Assembly (NCBI RefSeq): GCF_037042905.1
Contig: NC_087257.1
Location: 15,040,001 to 15,104,000 of the forward strand
DNA: 64,000 nt
Source of the DNA: Lytechinus pictus
Taxonomy: Eukaryota; Echinodermata; Echinoidea; Temnopleuroida; Toxopneustidae
Direction: 5' to 3'
The notes under the pieces are model-generated. The model made no database searches, had not been told where the DNA came from, and saw nothing but the letters and a program-made list of their open reading frames with translations. Made by a program: the position numbers and the translations under genes. Position 1 is the first letter of the stretch. Each line of letters starts with the position of its first letter. This document shows positions 13,801-28,800 of this stretch, in pieces.

Positions 13801-16800
13801 CAAACATGCAATCACCAATGTAATCATCAATGTAATTATTCGTGAAGTTACATCACCTTAGTGTGAAGTTAATTTCATCCAATTAATACTACTGAGATTC
13901 AAATGAATTGTATTTCATTCTTAGATATTAATGAATGTGCATCTGAGCCTTGTCAGAATGGAGCGACCTGTGTGGACTTACGAGGCAACTTTCAATGCAT
14001 TTGTGCTCCAGGCTTCACTGGCAGCAATTGTGAGATTGATATTGATGAGTGCGTCCTCTATAGACCATGTCTTCACAGTGGGACATGTCTTGATCGTGTC
14101 AATGGCTATTCTTGTATTTGTTTACCTGGATATACAGGTTAGTGTTGTACCGGTATGGAGTGGAAAAGTGTTTTTTTTTCAGTTGATCAAAGTAGTCAAT
14201 TGTTTATGACAGTGTTCCAATGAATATGAAAATGTCCCATGATGCACTTTGATACAAGAACCATTAAAACAATGAGCTAACTATGGAGGGAATCAAGGGT
14301 TAGGGCAAGGGAAATTCATAAATAGCTATAATATTCATATAGATTTGCACGATATGATTCTCTGTCATGTTTTAAGCCTTTCAACTTAGATTGACACATT
14401 CGATATAGATTGATACATATTCTTTTGAGATGGATAGTACCTTTACTCACAAGCATTTTAACGCAAGTTGTATTTTGGGTCAAAATAGAACTTAAAAATT
14501 ACTGTCTTACTTTGGTAAAAAGTAAAGAAGACCTGAGGTCTCTAATTTGGCACTTAATATTCGTATTAACTTAATATTATAATAAGTGTACAATTATGCA
14601 TACATTTCAAATTACTGTATGAAAAAGCTCCAATATTTCACAAAATTATCATGGAATGTCATGTAAAGAGATAAAGTTAGTTACAATGAACATAATCTAT
14701 TTTATAACCATTCCGTTACACTTAAATTATAAAATTGTTTGCATCTGTTTTGTTAGATGACCATAATTTAATAAAAATATCTTCACAATTTTGTTTTAGG
14801 GGTGGAATGCGAAAAACCCTTTGATCTCTGCCAGTCTCTGCCATGTCAGAACAACGCAACATGCTTCAGCTCACCGACTCACTATGAATGCCTGTGTACC
14901 CCGGGGTATCATGGTGATGATTGCCAATTGGTGCGTCACCCCTGCTCACCGAACCCTTGCCCCGATGCCGATATATGTAGAGTGGTGGAGGGAGAGTACG
15001 GTCCCGATTACGAGTGTGAATATCGCAGAGACATCAATGAATGTCACAACCATCCCTGCTTCCATGGTGGTTCTTGTGTGGATACATATGGCGGATTCCT
15101 GTGTTTGTGTACATCTGGTTAGTATACAACAATTAATGCACGTCATCGAGGGCTTTAGTAAGAATTATATGCACGAGTTTCTTTTTACAACAATTCTGTT
15201 GTGTCTGAGGCATAGCTGAGTGCGTTTTTGTTGTTTTTAAGGTAGCAATTTTTTGGAATATTATTCTAATGCCCATGGAAAATGATGCATATTATCTGTT
15301 TTATGAAACAAAGATGTGGATCCTTATTTGATTAACCCTCCTCATCTCACAACTATGACCAGTCATAGACCTCGTCATTAGTTCCCATCAATGGCAAAAT
15401 TTTCCTGTTGGCTTAAATAAGTGACTGGTCACATGATTTAAGCCATTCATTTCATTGGATCCATATCATCATTATATAATCAATCTTTAAGTCTGTCTCT
15501 AGCTTTGGTAAATCCCGTCAAATGTGTCTATCACTATATTATTGTATGCAATGTATACGAGAAGAGGCTGCGAGATGGAAATTTAAGGAGATGAGCAACA
15601 GTCCCTGTCAGACATACCAAACATCAGGTCTGTTGCCTGATGCTTGGTATGTATGAAACACTTTTGTCGTCAAACCTTGCATTTTTCTATTCATTTCCAA
15701 AATGTAGGTTATGAGGGTCATCTGTGTCAAATAGATATTGACCTTTGCTTGAGTGACCCCTGCATGAACAATGGGACCTGCTTTGACCTGGATGACACCT
15801 ATGAGTGCCTCTGCCAAGAAGGTTACGCAGGAGAGCTCTGTGAGAGACACAGAAACGCATGTGATGATGCACCCTGTCTTCATGGAGGATCATGTCAACC
15901 TGTAGAGGGCGCTTCTCATCTCTATACATGTGAATGCCTTCCTGGGTTCATAGGTCGCGACTGTGAGGTCGATAGAGACAACTGTCCGTCCATTCCTTGC
16001 TCCAATGGAGCGACCTGTACGGATGACGTTGATGGATTTACCTGCACTTGTACTGAAGAATTTACAGGTGTGTAAAATGTAGTAAAATTCCAAGTACATG
16101 TAACTCGCTGAGCAAGCCATATGGCACATCCTTTCCACCTTATTTTCAATACCATTATTTTTTTGTTATCGTAATATTTCATGAGAACTTAAATTGACCC
16201 TTTTTTTTCAAAATAGAATTAGCCATTAACAGGCATGATGATATTAATAAGGGAAATGATATTGGCAGTAATAATTAAACAAGAGTAAAGTTAATTGTAG
16301 TGATATTAATGATGCTATTTATACTAGCATGATGATATATACACAAGAATAATGATGTTAATAATAATTATAGTAATAATAATAAATAATACATGAGATT
16401 TCTATAGCGCACTTTCCATCTTGATTAGATGCTCAAGGCACTTCAGAGCAGAACACAACAAAAACTATTTACATATATAGTACATGTCTGAACAATAAGT
16501 CAATGTCTATCAAAGAACACTCTTATACAGGTATGTTTTCAGGTTGCCCTTGAAGGTGGTCACTGAAGTCTGGGTTTTCAAACTGTGTGGGAGAGAAATC
16601 CACAGGCTAGGCCCTGCATGAGCAATAACAACAATAATAATAATCAAATAACAATGATTACAATAATGAAACTAATAAAGTTTAACATTGATGACCAAAG
16701 AAATGATAAAGTTCATAACATGATGTTAATGAGGAGGACAAGGATAATATAGGATGAAAAAGAGCACATGTTTACAAAACAAGGGCTAATACTTGAACAA

Positions 16801-19800
16801 GAAGATTCTTCTATATTGCCAGAGCTTTAATTTAATAGCTAGGATTTTCGTTTTGATAATAGGTCCAACATGTGACGTAAGTATCGACCTGTGTACCCAG
16901 AACCCCTGTGGTCTCAATGCTACTTGTTTGGACCAGGTGGGTGGTTACCAATGCCTGTGCCCTCCTGGTAGGACTGGGGAGGATTGCCAAGATGCTGTAG
17001 ATTTCTGTCAGGGTGACGATCAGTGTTTGAATGGAGGTAGCTGTATCAGCCATCAGGAGACCTTCTCATGCCTCTGTGTTCCCGGATATCAAGGTAAGCA
17101 TTACAAAAGCAGAGGAACGTTTCATCAACATTTTTTTCCGACAGGATGTAAGATTTGATGTTTACTTGTAGTATGTTTTGCCCAGAACTGTATAAATAAA
17201 AAAAATTATATAAAGTGATTGGATATGGGGTTGGAAAAAAGTAAAACATTGAACAGTGATAATCAGAAATACAGGCAACTATTTTCTCTTTTCAATATTG
17301 AAATCTTGGAATGATAAAAAGAATGTGATTTTTCTATCTTAAAGAAATAATAGTAGGAATGATATTTCCAACAATATTTTGATGGATTATATCTGAAGAT
17401 TCAAAGTGCTTTGATTTCATGTGTTTTAACCATTTGTTTATTATTTATTTCATTTTTCCATCTGCATTAGAGGGTGAGAGTAATCTGTTTATATGTCATG
17501 ACTGTTCATTACTTTGATATGTGTAACCAGGGTCCCAGTGTGAAATAGACATTGACGAGTGTGCAAGCGAACCCTGCTTTCACGGATCAACCTGCTTGGA
17601 TTTGATTGGGAACTATTCATGTGTATGTACATCTGGATTCTCAGGCCCTACTTGTGAGGAAAACATTGATGATTGTTTGTCAAGGTGAGACAGTCTTTTT
17701 TTTTTTAATATAGGACCAAGAATAATTTGCATGTTAGTTTCATAATCCTGTGAGAATTGTAATTTTTGTCTCGCCTGCATAGCAGAGCGAGACTATAGTC
17801 GCCGCTTTTCCGACGGCGGCGGCGTCAACATCAAATCTTAACCTAAGGTTAAGTTTTTGAAATGACATCATAACTTAGAAAGTATATGGACCTAGTTCAT
17901 GAAACTTGGCCATAAGGATAATCAAGTATTACTAAACAACCTACCTGAGTTTCAGGTCACATGACCAAGGGCAAAGGTCATTTAGGGTCAATGAACTTAG
18001 ACCATGTTGGGAGAATTATTTTCAAAATCTTAACCGAAGGTTAAGTTTTTGAAATGACATCATAACTTAGAAAGTATATGGACCTAGTTCATGAAACTTA
18101 TGCATAAGGTTAATCAAGTATTAGTGAACATCCTGCTCGAGTTTCAGGTCACGTGACCAAGGTCAAAGGTCATTTAGGGTCAATGAACTTTGGTCAAGTT
18201 GGGGGTATTTGTTGAATTACTATCATAACTTTGAAAATTTATGGATCTAGTTCATGAAACTTGGACATAAGGTTAATCAAGTATGAGTGAACATCCTGCC
18301 TGAGTTTCAAGTCACATGACCAAGGTCGAAGGTCATTTAGGGTCAATGAACTTTTATCCAAGTTGGGGGTATTTGTTGAATTACCATCATAACTTTGAAA
18401 ATTTATGGATCTAGTTCATGAAACTTGGACATTAGGTTAATCAAGTACCACTGAATATCCTGTGCGAGTTTCAGGTCACATGACCATGGTCAATGGTCTT
18501 TTAAGGTCAATGAACTTTGGCCGTGTTGGGGGTATTTGTTAAATTACCATCCTAACTCTGAAAGTTTATGGATCTAGTTCATAAAACTTGGACATAAGAG
18601 TAATCAAGTATCACTGAACATCCCCTGTGAGTTTCAGGTCACAAAACCAAGGTCAAAGGTCAGTTAAGGTCAATAAACTTAGGCCATGTTGGGGTAATTG
18701 TTGAATTGCCATCATAACTTTGAAAGTTTATGGATAGAGTGAATGAAATGTGGACATGGGTGTAGTTGACAAGTCTTAAGTCACCGTTAAAATGTCATTT
18801 ATGGTCAATGAACGTGGTATTATGTCATTATATGAATGGTGTTTTTGTGAATGATTATTTTATTGTAGTTTTCAAAGTTAGCACTGCTGCTACATGTATA
18901 TTAAATCGCGTAATGCAGGCGAGACTGCCAGAGGCGTTCCACTTGTTGTATATTTCTCCCCAAGGAAGTATTGATTTCATATATTTTTGTGAGTTGCCTT
19001 TTTTCACCTCAATGAACCCTATTTCATAAGTTGCATTGTCCTTCATCCAACACCAATGTTGTTAAAAGCTTGTAACAGTGCTTTACTTTAATGTATGTAA
19101 ATTAATGATGATAATAATGCAATTATCTAAGAATTTACGTTTTGTTTGAGTGAATTCGACATATAGGACCATCTCTTGGATATAGCAGTCTTGTGGCATA
19201 CTTATACCCTCAAAATTGATACCATATTTTATTCCACAGTCCGTGCATTAATGGAACATGCCATGATGGGATTAGCTCTTGGTCATGTGACTGTTTCAAT
19301 GGCTACCATGGCGAGGTTTGTGATGTTCCCATTGATTTCTGCCAGAACGCACCATGTTTGAATAATGGAATCTGCATTAGTCTCCAAACTGGTTTCAGGT
19401 AAGTACAGTTCAAGGATTTATTACCAAGCTTTAAAGGAAGCAGAATAATTTTTTATGCAATAAATGTTAGTTCAAACGTTGTGTTTCATAAAAGTGACAA
19501 CATGACATTCAACTTTTTTCTTGCTTTGAAATGGAGTACAAAAAGGTGTGCATGGAATTTGCAAGCAAAATTACGGTTTCAAAATAAATATTTTAAATAA
19601 ACACTTTTGTAATTGTAAAACAATATATTTCTATTCTCTCTGTCTCTGTCTCTTCAAAAGTTGCACCTGTTTATCAGGTTTCAGTGGACCCAGATGTGAA
19701 GTGAACATAGACGAGTGTTCTAGTTTCCCCTGTATCCAAGGGTCGTGCCTTGATGATGTTGATAGCTACACTTGCCAATGCGATGAAGGCTTCACTGGAA

Positions 19801-22800
19801 TCCACTGTGAGACAGACCAGGACGAGTGCCTCAGTGCACCATGTCTGAATAATGGGACTTGTACCGACAGACCTAGGGGATATACCTGTCAGTGTCCTGT
19901 AGGGTTTGAAGGAACCAACTGCGAGGTAAATTCATTTCCTGATCATTTATAGTGATTGTAAAAGTATTGTGAGGCAGAGGCTAAGTCTCTTAATTTTGAA
20001 CCTGTAGGTTCAGGGTTCATCTCCCACGGCAGCACATGTGTCCTTTGGCAAGGTATCTGTCTACATTTGCCACTCTCCACCCAGGTGTAGTAATTGAGTA
20101 GCCAGTAGGTAGGAATTCATTGAATGATTAGATGCCTAATCAGAGTAGCCATGCTAAAGCACTGTGTATAGTATGCAGTGCCTTGAAACAATCTTATCGA
20201 GTACTATATAAAGCTTGCATACTGATATTACTGTGATCAAGATATCACTAAAATAATGATAATAATAACAGTATATTTACCCAGGGTAGCCACTTCAGTT
20301 CCGAAAACTGTTCTCCCAGCGGGCCCTGCAATTATTATTACCTGGCTAAGCTAGGCTACCTATTCAGGTGCACACAGCTTTCTGAGGAATTACTTAATGC
20401 CGGTACCCATTTACCTCACCTGGGTCGAGTGCAGGACACTGGATGAATTTCTTGCTGAAGGAATTTACGCCATGGCTGGGGTTTGAACCCACGACCCTCT
20501 GTTTCAAATTTCGGAGACTAATCCACTGGGCCACGACGCTCCACTATTCATTTCAACATTGATTTCATGAAATGTCCCAAGATGGCTTCAGGGTGCAAAA
20601 CAAATTTTGAGATAAGCACTAAGCTCATTCAAAGGTTAGGGTAAAACGTATTTAAATATATTTTATACCATAATAGTAACATATCTAACAAATAGAGTGA
20701 GAATGTAAAAGACTTTTGAATTTTGTAAAAATTGTAGTCGTTTATCTGTTTTATCTCCTTCCTTCCTCGTGAACAGATCAATGTGGACAATTGTTTTAAC
20801 AATGAGTGTGAAAACAATGCCACCTGTGTTGATGGAGTGGCTGGCTACCGTTGCCGATGTCCCCAGGGTTACACTGGTCTGCTGTGTCAGCTCCCCGTGA
20901 CCCCTGCTTGCACATCTTACCCCTGCGCTAATGGAGGCTCCTGTCTGGAGGATGATGGTGGGTTCAGGTGTGAATGTCTGGAAGGCTTCAAAGGCACTAC
21001 ATGTGAGATTGATGTCGATGACTGTGTCAACAATGGCTGTGAGAATGGGGCCACTTGTTTAGATCAGGTAGATTGCACATGGCCCACAATTAATGAAGAT
21101 GGTCCTGGCTTTATGGATATTTGTTTTGAAACCAACTTGTTTTTTTTTTACAATTAATATACTGCAGGGACCAGCATTTTCAAAAGATTTGTTTTGCTGA
21201 TTTATTTATTCTCTTTAAACATACACTTAATTAATCATTCATAACAATTGATCTTTTTTATTTGTATCTTCATTCCCCATTTACAACTGTAAGTTCATTG
21301 ATTTGTGTTTCTCATTGATTTTTATTTCTGTATAGTGAAAATTGAAAAAATGAAATAAAGCAAACAAGGAGTAATTAAATGAAACAAAATGGGAATACTT
21401 AGGCATGTATATTGTTGAGTGCCCACCCAACCATTTTTTAACAAATTGAAAAGAATATTCTTTAAGAATACTACAGAAGTATAGGAACACATAACATTTT
21501 GTAGATATAAGCCTTGAAACTGAATGTTCGAATGTAAAGAAAGATAGATAGGAATTAACCTCAATGCAGAATTCCTCCAATCATTGGCGGTGAGCAGAGA
21601 ATAAAATGCCGATGTGGTTGTCCCACAGATGAGAATGCATTGTTGTGATTTTGTCCATTTGTACACCAGGTCCTTGGCTACATCTGCCAGTGCCCACCAG
21701 GTTACAACGGGACGTACTGTGAGGTGAATATTGATGAGTGTTTGTCGCAACCATGTTTGAACAATGCTACTTGCATTGATCAGGTATCTGGCTTTCAATG
21801 TGTGTGTCCATATGGTAAGTTAATAATATGTTGCTATCTATTGGTTTACATGTCTTAGATAAGAAGCAATTAAAAACACAGGGAATTATATTTTATTTTA
21901 TAACTATTTCTCGTCTTCAATTTATTTTTGGAGCAGTGTGGTCTAAGGAGTTCTAATTTTGGACTTGTGATAATGAGGTTGTTTAATCTGATTTTCGCCC
22001 TTGTGAACATTGGAAAGACTCCAATGTACACTCTTTTCACTTGGGTGTTCAATGGGTAAAACATAGGATGTCAATGTTAAGTTTGCTGGATATGAAATTT
22101 GCTGAACTTATAATAGCTACAATACTCCCTAGGAAGTGGAAATTGTACATACATAGTGTGCATTCAAGCCAGAATCTGGTGACCCAGGTAATAATGTCTT
22201 TGCTGTTGAATTTGTGATTAGCTTTACTACTCATCAATACAATATTCCCCAGGGAGTGGAGATTGTTCATGCATCAAGTGCAGTTGAAAAATAATCTGAT
22301 GACAAGGTTAATGTCAATTTTGATGGATTTGTGATTTCCTTACTACTCCTTTATATGATATCCCATAGGGAGTGGAGATTATGTATACATTGTGTACAGT
22401 CGAGCAAAATCTGATAGTCAATGCGATAATATTTGTGTAAAACACTCAAATATTCTGATGTGGGTGGTAAAAATCAGGATATTATCATAAGTACATGTAG
22501 TAGTATTAGTATTATTATTATTTATTCATTGTCATATATTTTGTTTAATGAATTAAATGTCTTTTTTAGTTAATTTGTTCATTGTCATATTTTTTTTATG
22601 AATTGTCTTTTTTCGATAATAAATGATATTCATAGCCTTATTTTTTTCTGCAGGATACACAGGGCATGTTTGCGATACTGACATAGATGAATGCGGCTCT
22701 AATCCATGTCTGAACCGTGGTTCGTGTAAAGATGCCATTGGTGGATACATCTGTAACTGTACTGTTGGATTCAGGTAAAAAAAAAAATGGGTTAGCATAC

Positions 22801-25800
22801 ATAGAAGTGCTGTGGTGCAGCGGATTAGCCTCCAGACCTTGAACTTCTAGGTCCGGAATTCAAATCCCATCCAGCACTCACACCCTTTTACAAGTTTTTC
22901 ATTTACATTTGCCTTTTTTCATCGAGGTGTACTAAATACATACTCGGTAGAATGGAATTTCTTCAATATGCTTGAGTATCTGATCAGAATAGCTGTAAGT
23001 TGTAAAGATAGTATGCAACATGTTGTATTAAGTGATATATAAATGCTGAATATCATTATTATATTTAAATTATATATGCTTTTACGAGTGAAGTAATTTT
23101 ATAGCATGTAACCAATGTCAATAATATTGATGTGGCAAACTTACTTCTGCAGCAAATTGTTTGTAAACTCATACTGAGAGCCACATGAGCACCCCGCTAG
23201 TCAGCGGCACCTCCGAAATAACCAAGTCCTTTAAGAGGCGGACTTCCCTTTATCTTAAGCTTCATTGTAAAATGGATATAGTATGTCTTGTCATGGAAAG
23301 TTCAATTTCAACTGTTTGATTGGCCGTTACAGGGGGATTCACTGTGATGAGGCCAGCATGGAATGTGAAAGTAACCCCTGTCTAAATCAAGCAACCTGCA
23401 TGGAAGGATATACTCAGTTTGTTTGTCAGTGTGCCCCTGGTTACACTGGATTGCTTTGTGAAACAGGTAATCTAGAGCATTCAAACCTTTTATAGCAAGC
23501 ACCTGTATTGAAAGACCACCTGATTATTAAGACCATGTGATTGGTTACCCTTTTATAAGCATGCATTTCTGCACGAATCTTCAGAAGGAGGCTGGTTATT
23601 CTGAAAAAAGAAGAAGAATTTTACCCACTAAAACCTCTATTACAGGAGCCAGTCCAATAAAACAGTTTCCAATTTACCGTTCTTGCCCCCTCCCCAAAGG
23701 GATTCTTAAAGATATGTCTTGCCTTTAAAGTCTTAACCATTTACAGTTTATTTTGTGTATTACCCAGTTGGCATAAAATCAGTTTTCGGTTTAAAGATAA
23801 ATAAATGCAGCAGTAGGAAACACTGATTTTTTTTTATCATGAGAAAGTTTGTACTACCAAGGATGTCACTGTCATCGTAGATCTAGATTTTTTTACAGTT
23901 AAATAAACTGAGCTTCGTAAGATCATGAAATCTAAGGTGGAAATATTATGGAAACACATTTTTTTTTTGCAGCATTGCCCTCCGATTTTGATGTAATTTT
24001 TAACTCTGGGTCTGAAGTAGTCCATCTTGCTGATATTCAGTCAGGTGATACCAGTCACATGACTGTCTCAGCCTGGATACGGGTTTTGGCGGCACCACAA
24101 GATTTCCATATCCTGGGTTACATTGTTAATGACGAGGCGTACTCACTTTTCAATCCCTGCAGCCTCAAAGTCTTTAGTAAAAGGTGAGCTTAATATGCAT
24201 CATCATTCCTTTTTAAGTTCTTGGGGAATTGTAAAAATAAACATATCAAGGGAAAATATAATATTCAATATAGTGATGTGTATATTTTGTGGCAATTGAC
24301 AATGTTTAATTTCATTACTGTTACAGTTGTATGTTTGATAATCCGTTTGGGAGCGAAGTATCTCTTTCCTGTTGAATATGGTATTAATTAAAAGACTTTA
24401 TCATTTCTTATATAGTTTCATCATACAAATCTGAAATAGAGAAACACAATACAATGAGCAAGAACAATGAACTTACAGAAGTAGATGTGTTATATTGAGA
24501 CAAACAAAACACATAGATTCACATTATCACTATCCTATAATTAATATAATGCTATGAATAAATGTGCATAGGGGGTTATATAAACAATTGAAAGCTTTGT
24601 TACTGATTCATTATCCATTTGTCATTTTCAAGAACACATACAATGGTGAAATGATATCATAAAGGAATTACATAATTAAAAATGATTTTGATTGGCCGTT
24701 GAGCTGCCTTACCATTATAGTTGCCATAATGGTAAAGTTACCATAGTTCTTGGTTTATATAAAACAGGCCCATGGTCCTATTGGCCCAACAAACTGATGT
24801 ACTCCGGATGCTGTACAAGATATAACATTATCAGGGTTAATGAAATGGGGTAATAAATTGGTGAATAATGAATTTATGTTTCGTGCTAGGGGGCATGCCT
24901 ATAGCTTTTAGAAATGAATGAACTTGATGATGGGTTAAAATAGTTTATTCACTCCAAAGTAAAGTCCAAATTGCAGCCCAAAAGTAGAATTCAATCCATT
25001 TGTAGGTGCACACCAATTCACATGCAATATATAAAGGAGTATTATGTTTTGTAATAAACCATGTGATGAAATTACTAAATACATGTACAACAAAATATGA
25101 TGTATATCATGGAATAGCAATAATTCAAATACCCCTCAAAACATTTTTTTTAATTCAGTACATCGTTCAGTATAGGGTCCTCACTGTGTGACAATGCCTG
25201 GCATCACATCAGCCTTCAATGGTCATTTGAACCCGATATTAGCTGGACCCTCTCCGTCGACCATGGCAGAACGGTATTCAGGAACAGGACCTTGTCTTCT
25301 GCTCGAGGCATTGGACTGGGATCAATAGTAATGGGCTCGGATAGCATGGGGCAGAAAGGTGAGGTTCATGGAGACTGATTTTGTTGACTGGTCAGTCTTA
25401 TTACAGGCATTTCTTACCTGACCCCCCCCCCCCCCACATTTGAGAAAAAAGTTTCCCTTGTCCTCCTGGGAAGCATTTCATCATTTTTTTTTTCTGACAA
25501 GTTCAACGGTCGATTCTGACAACGTTCCGTGAACTTTATTGGCTGAGAAGCATTGTTACTCTGGGAGGACTTGGTATTAGCCTCCCCCTTTGAAGTAATT
25601 ATTTTCTTAAACAGATTTGCAAAATTTCTTCCCCATTTTCAATATAAACCACTTCTTTCTTCCTTGTGTAAAAAATGTAAATGTAACAAAATTGGGGTTG
25701 CTCCATTATAAAGTCTTGTGCTAAGATTCCCAGCCTCTGGTAAGTAAACAGTGCAGACATATACCGGGTTTGAGAAAGTATAGTGGAAATATTCTTGTCC

Positions 25801-28800
25801 GAGGTTGGTTCAGCAATTACTATTCTTAAGAGAGGCACGAGCCCCGAGGGAAAATAGTAACATTGCCGGACCCACCGAGGATAAAATATTTCCACTACAC
25901 TTTCGAAAGAAATGCCTGGTATATTTGTTTTATATCCCTTCCATATATTAAAGTTTGAATGAAAAATTTTGGTTATCTATAGTCCTAATTGGCCCATCTC
26001 CATGTCTGGACAACATAAGATCGGCTTAGCTCTAATTTAGGTAAAATTGGCTTATATGCGCGCAGCTACCGTCAGCTCCCAAGCATCACTCAGGTGCGGC
26101 GGCTGTATTAGTGCTAGTGAGTAATTGTGTGGTATTCGGTTGGACAAAAAATAGTTAAAAAAAACTATTCTACTCTGACGTCACAAACTATTTTGATCTC
26201 CAATGAACTTTATTTTTCTGGTAAAATTAATGTGAAGGGCTCTCAACCATTCAAATAGCAACAAATTTTCAGTAAGGGATATAAAAAACACTAGACTTGT
26301 AAACAGTCAGTATTTCAAGGTTAAGTTATCGCAATGAGTAATCAAATTCATGCCATTTGTTTGAACCACATGCTTCTTTCGACAATCAATATTTTTTCAT
26401 TCATTACATGCTGACTGTATTTGAGTCAAGATTTATGTATTTATATCTTACTCTAGATTACGTGGTGATGAGTGGTGTCAATGTATGGGCTTCTCAACTT
26501 AATGAGCAAACATTGGATGAAATATCATTGACTTGTCAGCCCGCCCTCTTTGGTGATATCGTGTCATGGACAGATGTCCTGTCTTCAAAAAACATTACCT
26601 CTTCTCAAATAGAATCTCCATCAATGTGTGATGGTAAGTTTTTTTTTTATTATTATCATTAGCTATGCCATTTTAAAGGATTGAACCCTTGATACCAGTA
26701 AATCATGAATTAAAAAATGAAAAATCAAAGAAAGATGTGTAAAAAAGTGCATTTTTATTGCTACAGACACACAGACACATTTCGAGCTCCAGATTACATT
26801 TACTTCTCTCTCCTTCTTCATCATGATTATGTATGATGCTGATGTTTGTGTTCATGTTGCAGATTTTTTAAACTTCTATTATTATACTCTCACCAATAAT
26901 GCATCCCTACAATTTACTAATTCATGTATCTATTCACCCCTTTTCCCTAGCTGTTAATGAGTGCACATCAAACCCATGCATCCATGGAGCTTGTGAAAAC
27001 AAACTAGATGGTTTCCATTGCGAGTGTGAACATGGTTACAAAGGAGAACTATGTGCAGACACGCAAGACCTGTGCAGCGATGAACTGTGTAAGAACGCTG
27101 CATCATGTCAAACAATAGAAGGGGAACCTATTTGCCTCTGCAGGGATGGATTTTCCGGGAAGTTCTGTGAAACGAGGAAAGGTAAATGCTCCAATAATGC
27201 AGGCTGTATTTCACTAAAATATATATTTTTTTGTGTGTATGGTTTTGAATTTATTGGAAAACGTCATCATGATTTTTTTTCTCCTGACAGGCTGTTTGCA
27301 TATTGGTTTGGATTGGGTACAATACCCATTACTTCTTTCCTTCAGCACTCTAAATATATGCATATGCAGGTGCACATTGCCCAAGTGTGCACCTACGTCT
27401 AATACATAATCGGATCATATATTCACAATTAGGTAATTCACAGTTCTTTGGGAGGGGGCTTTCACGCATAAGCCTTTTAGTCAGCATGCTATGATAAGCT
27501 TTTTTCATCATCCTTTTCTCAATAACAAGAGTTGCCCCAAGTGATTCTTCGATTCATAAATTGAATTTGTGATATTAGTGTTGTTAACAAAATGTAATTG
27601 TTGTTATCAAGAAATGGAATTAAATTAAGGAGAATAAAAAAAGTGCTGGCGCCTAGCAGGTTGCAAGCACTTTTTCTGGTCTGTATTTATGTGCTTTATT
27701 ATTTATGTTCTCTGCATTACTTGAATATCAACTTTGAACTATCATTTGAGTATTCTATCAGGATTGAGCAGGACAATTTTTAGTCAATATCTGCACAGAA
27801 CGATTGAGATAAACAGGGAAACATTTTGTAAATGATTTTTTTTTCCAAAACCTCTACATCTTATAGCTTTCCATAGCTTATTCGCATTTGCACCATTATC
27901 TTGATTATACCATAATATCTTAAATTCATATGTGTAACTGTTGTTGTAATTTCTTGATTCTTTTGTAATATTATTTGTTAATTTCATGTGTATTTTTTTA
28001 CTCTGTTTTGTAAATGATTTTTCAATTCAGCTGTTACTAGCTGTGATCTTTGAATAAATCTTCAGTCTTGAGTCTTGAAATTGGCTTTCCATAGCATACA
28101 TTGGCCCGTGGGGAGTTATATATATTGCTGTACACACGCGTGACCCAAAAAATGCATTTAAAGGGGTGTTTTTTCAGTTAAGACTCACTAAGGGTATCAA
28201 AAACACAGATTTTCAAGAAAAAGGGTGGTATTGTGAAAGACTGGTCAATGGTCAATCGCGGGGTCAAACGTATTTAGGGTATGTTTTTTCCTCCAAAGCT
28301 TTTTTTTAAAGACTAGCCAAACGTGTTTAGGGTATGTTTTTTTTTCCAAGCTTTTTCCCCGAGGTCATATTTTTGCAAAATCTTGTTCAGGGGCCAAAAT
28401 GTGTAAATATTATAAAGCCAACAAAAAACTTGTTTAGGGGTTTATTTTGCACACAGAGAAAAAGTCATTTAGGGGGTGTTTGAAAGTTCTTGGTCATGCG
28501 CGTGTACAGCAATATATTTAACTCCCCCCCCCCCCTGCAGGGGTGTCGATCCATTTTTCAGATTGGGGGGGCAAAATCATGAATCGTTCTAAAGGCGCTC
28601 GATCACACCAAACAAACTCACCCACACACAGGCCTAATTATATATATATATATATATATATGAGAAACAGACTCGGACACATATCTCACCAACAAATTAA
28701 TGCGAGCGCGAAGTGTGAGCTGAAAGTTGTTAGAATGCTGACCTGAAAACAGGAATGGTACCTGTTTAGGACTGTTTGTAGCAGTAACTCATGTGGAGGA

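Noticed and set aside
22808-22870. Possible tRNA gene
   Set aside because: A and B boxes are present but no cloverleaf can be drawn and the body continues as a SINE.
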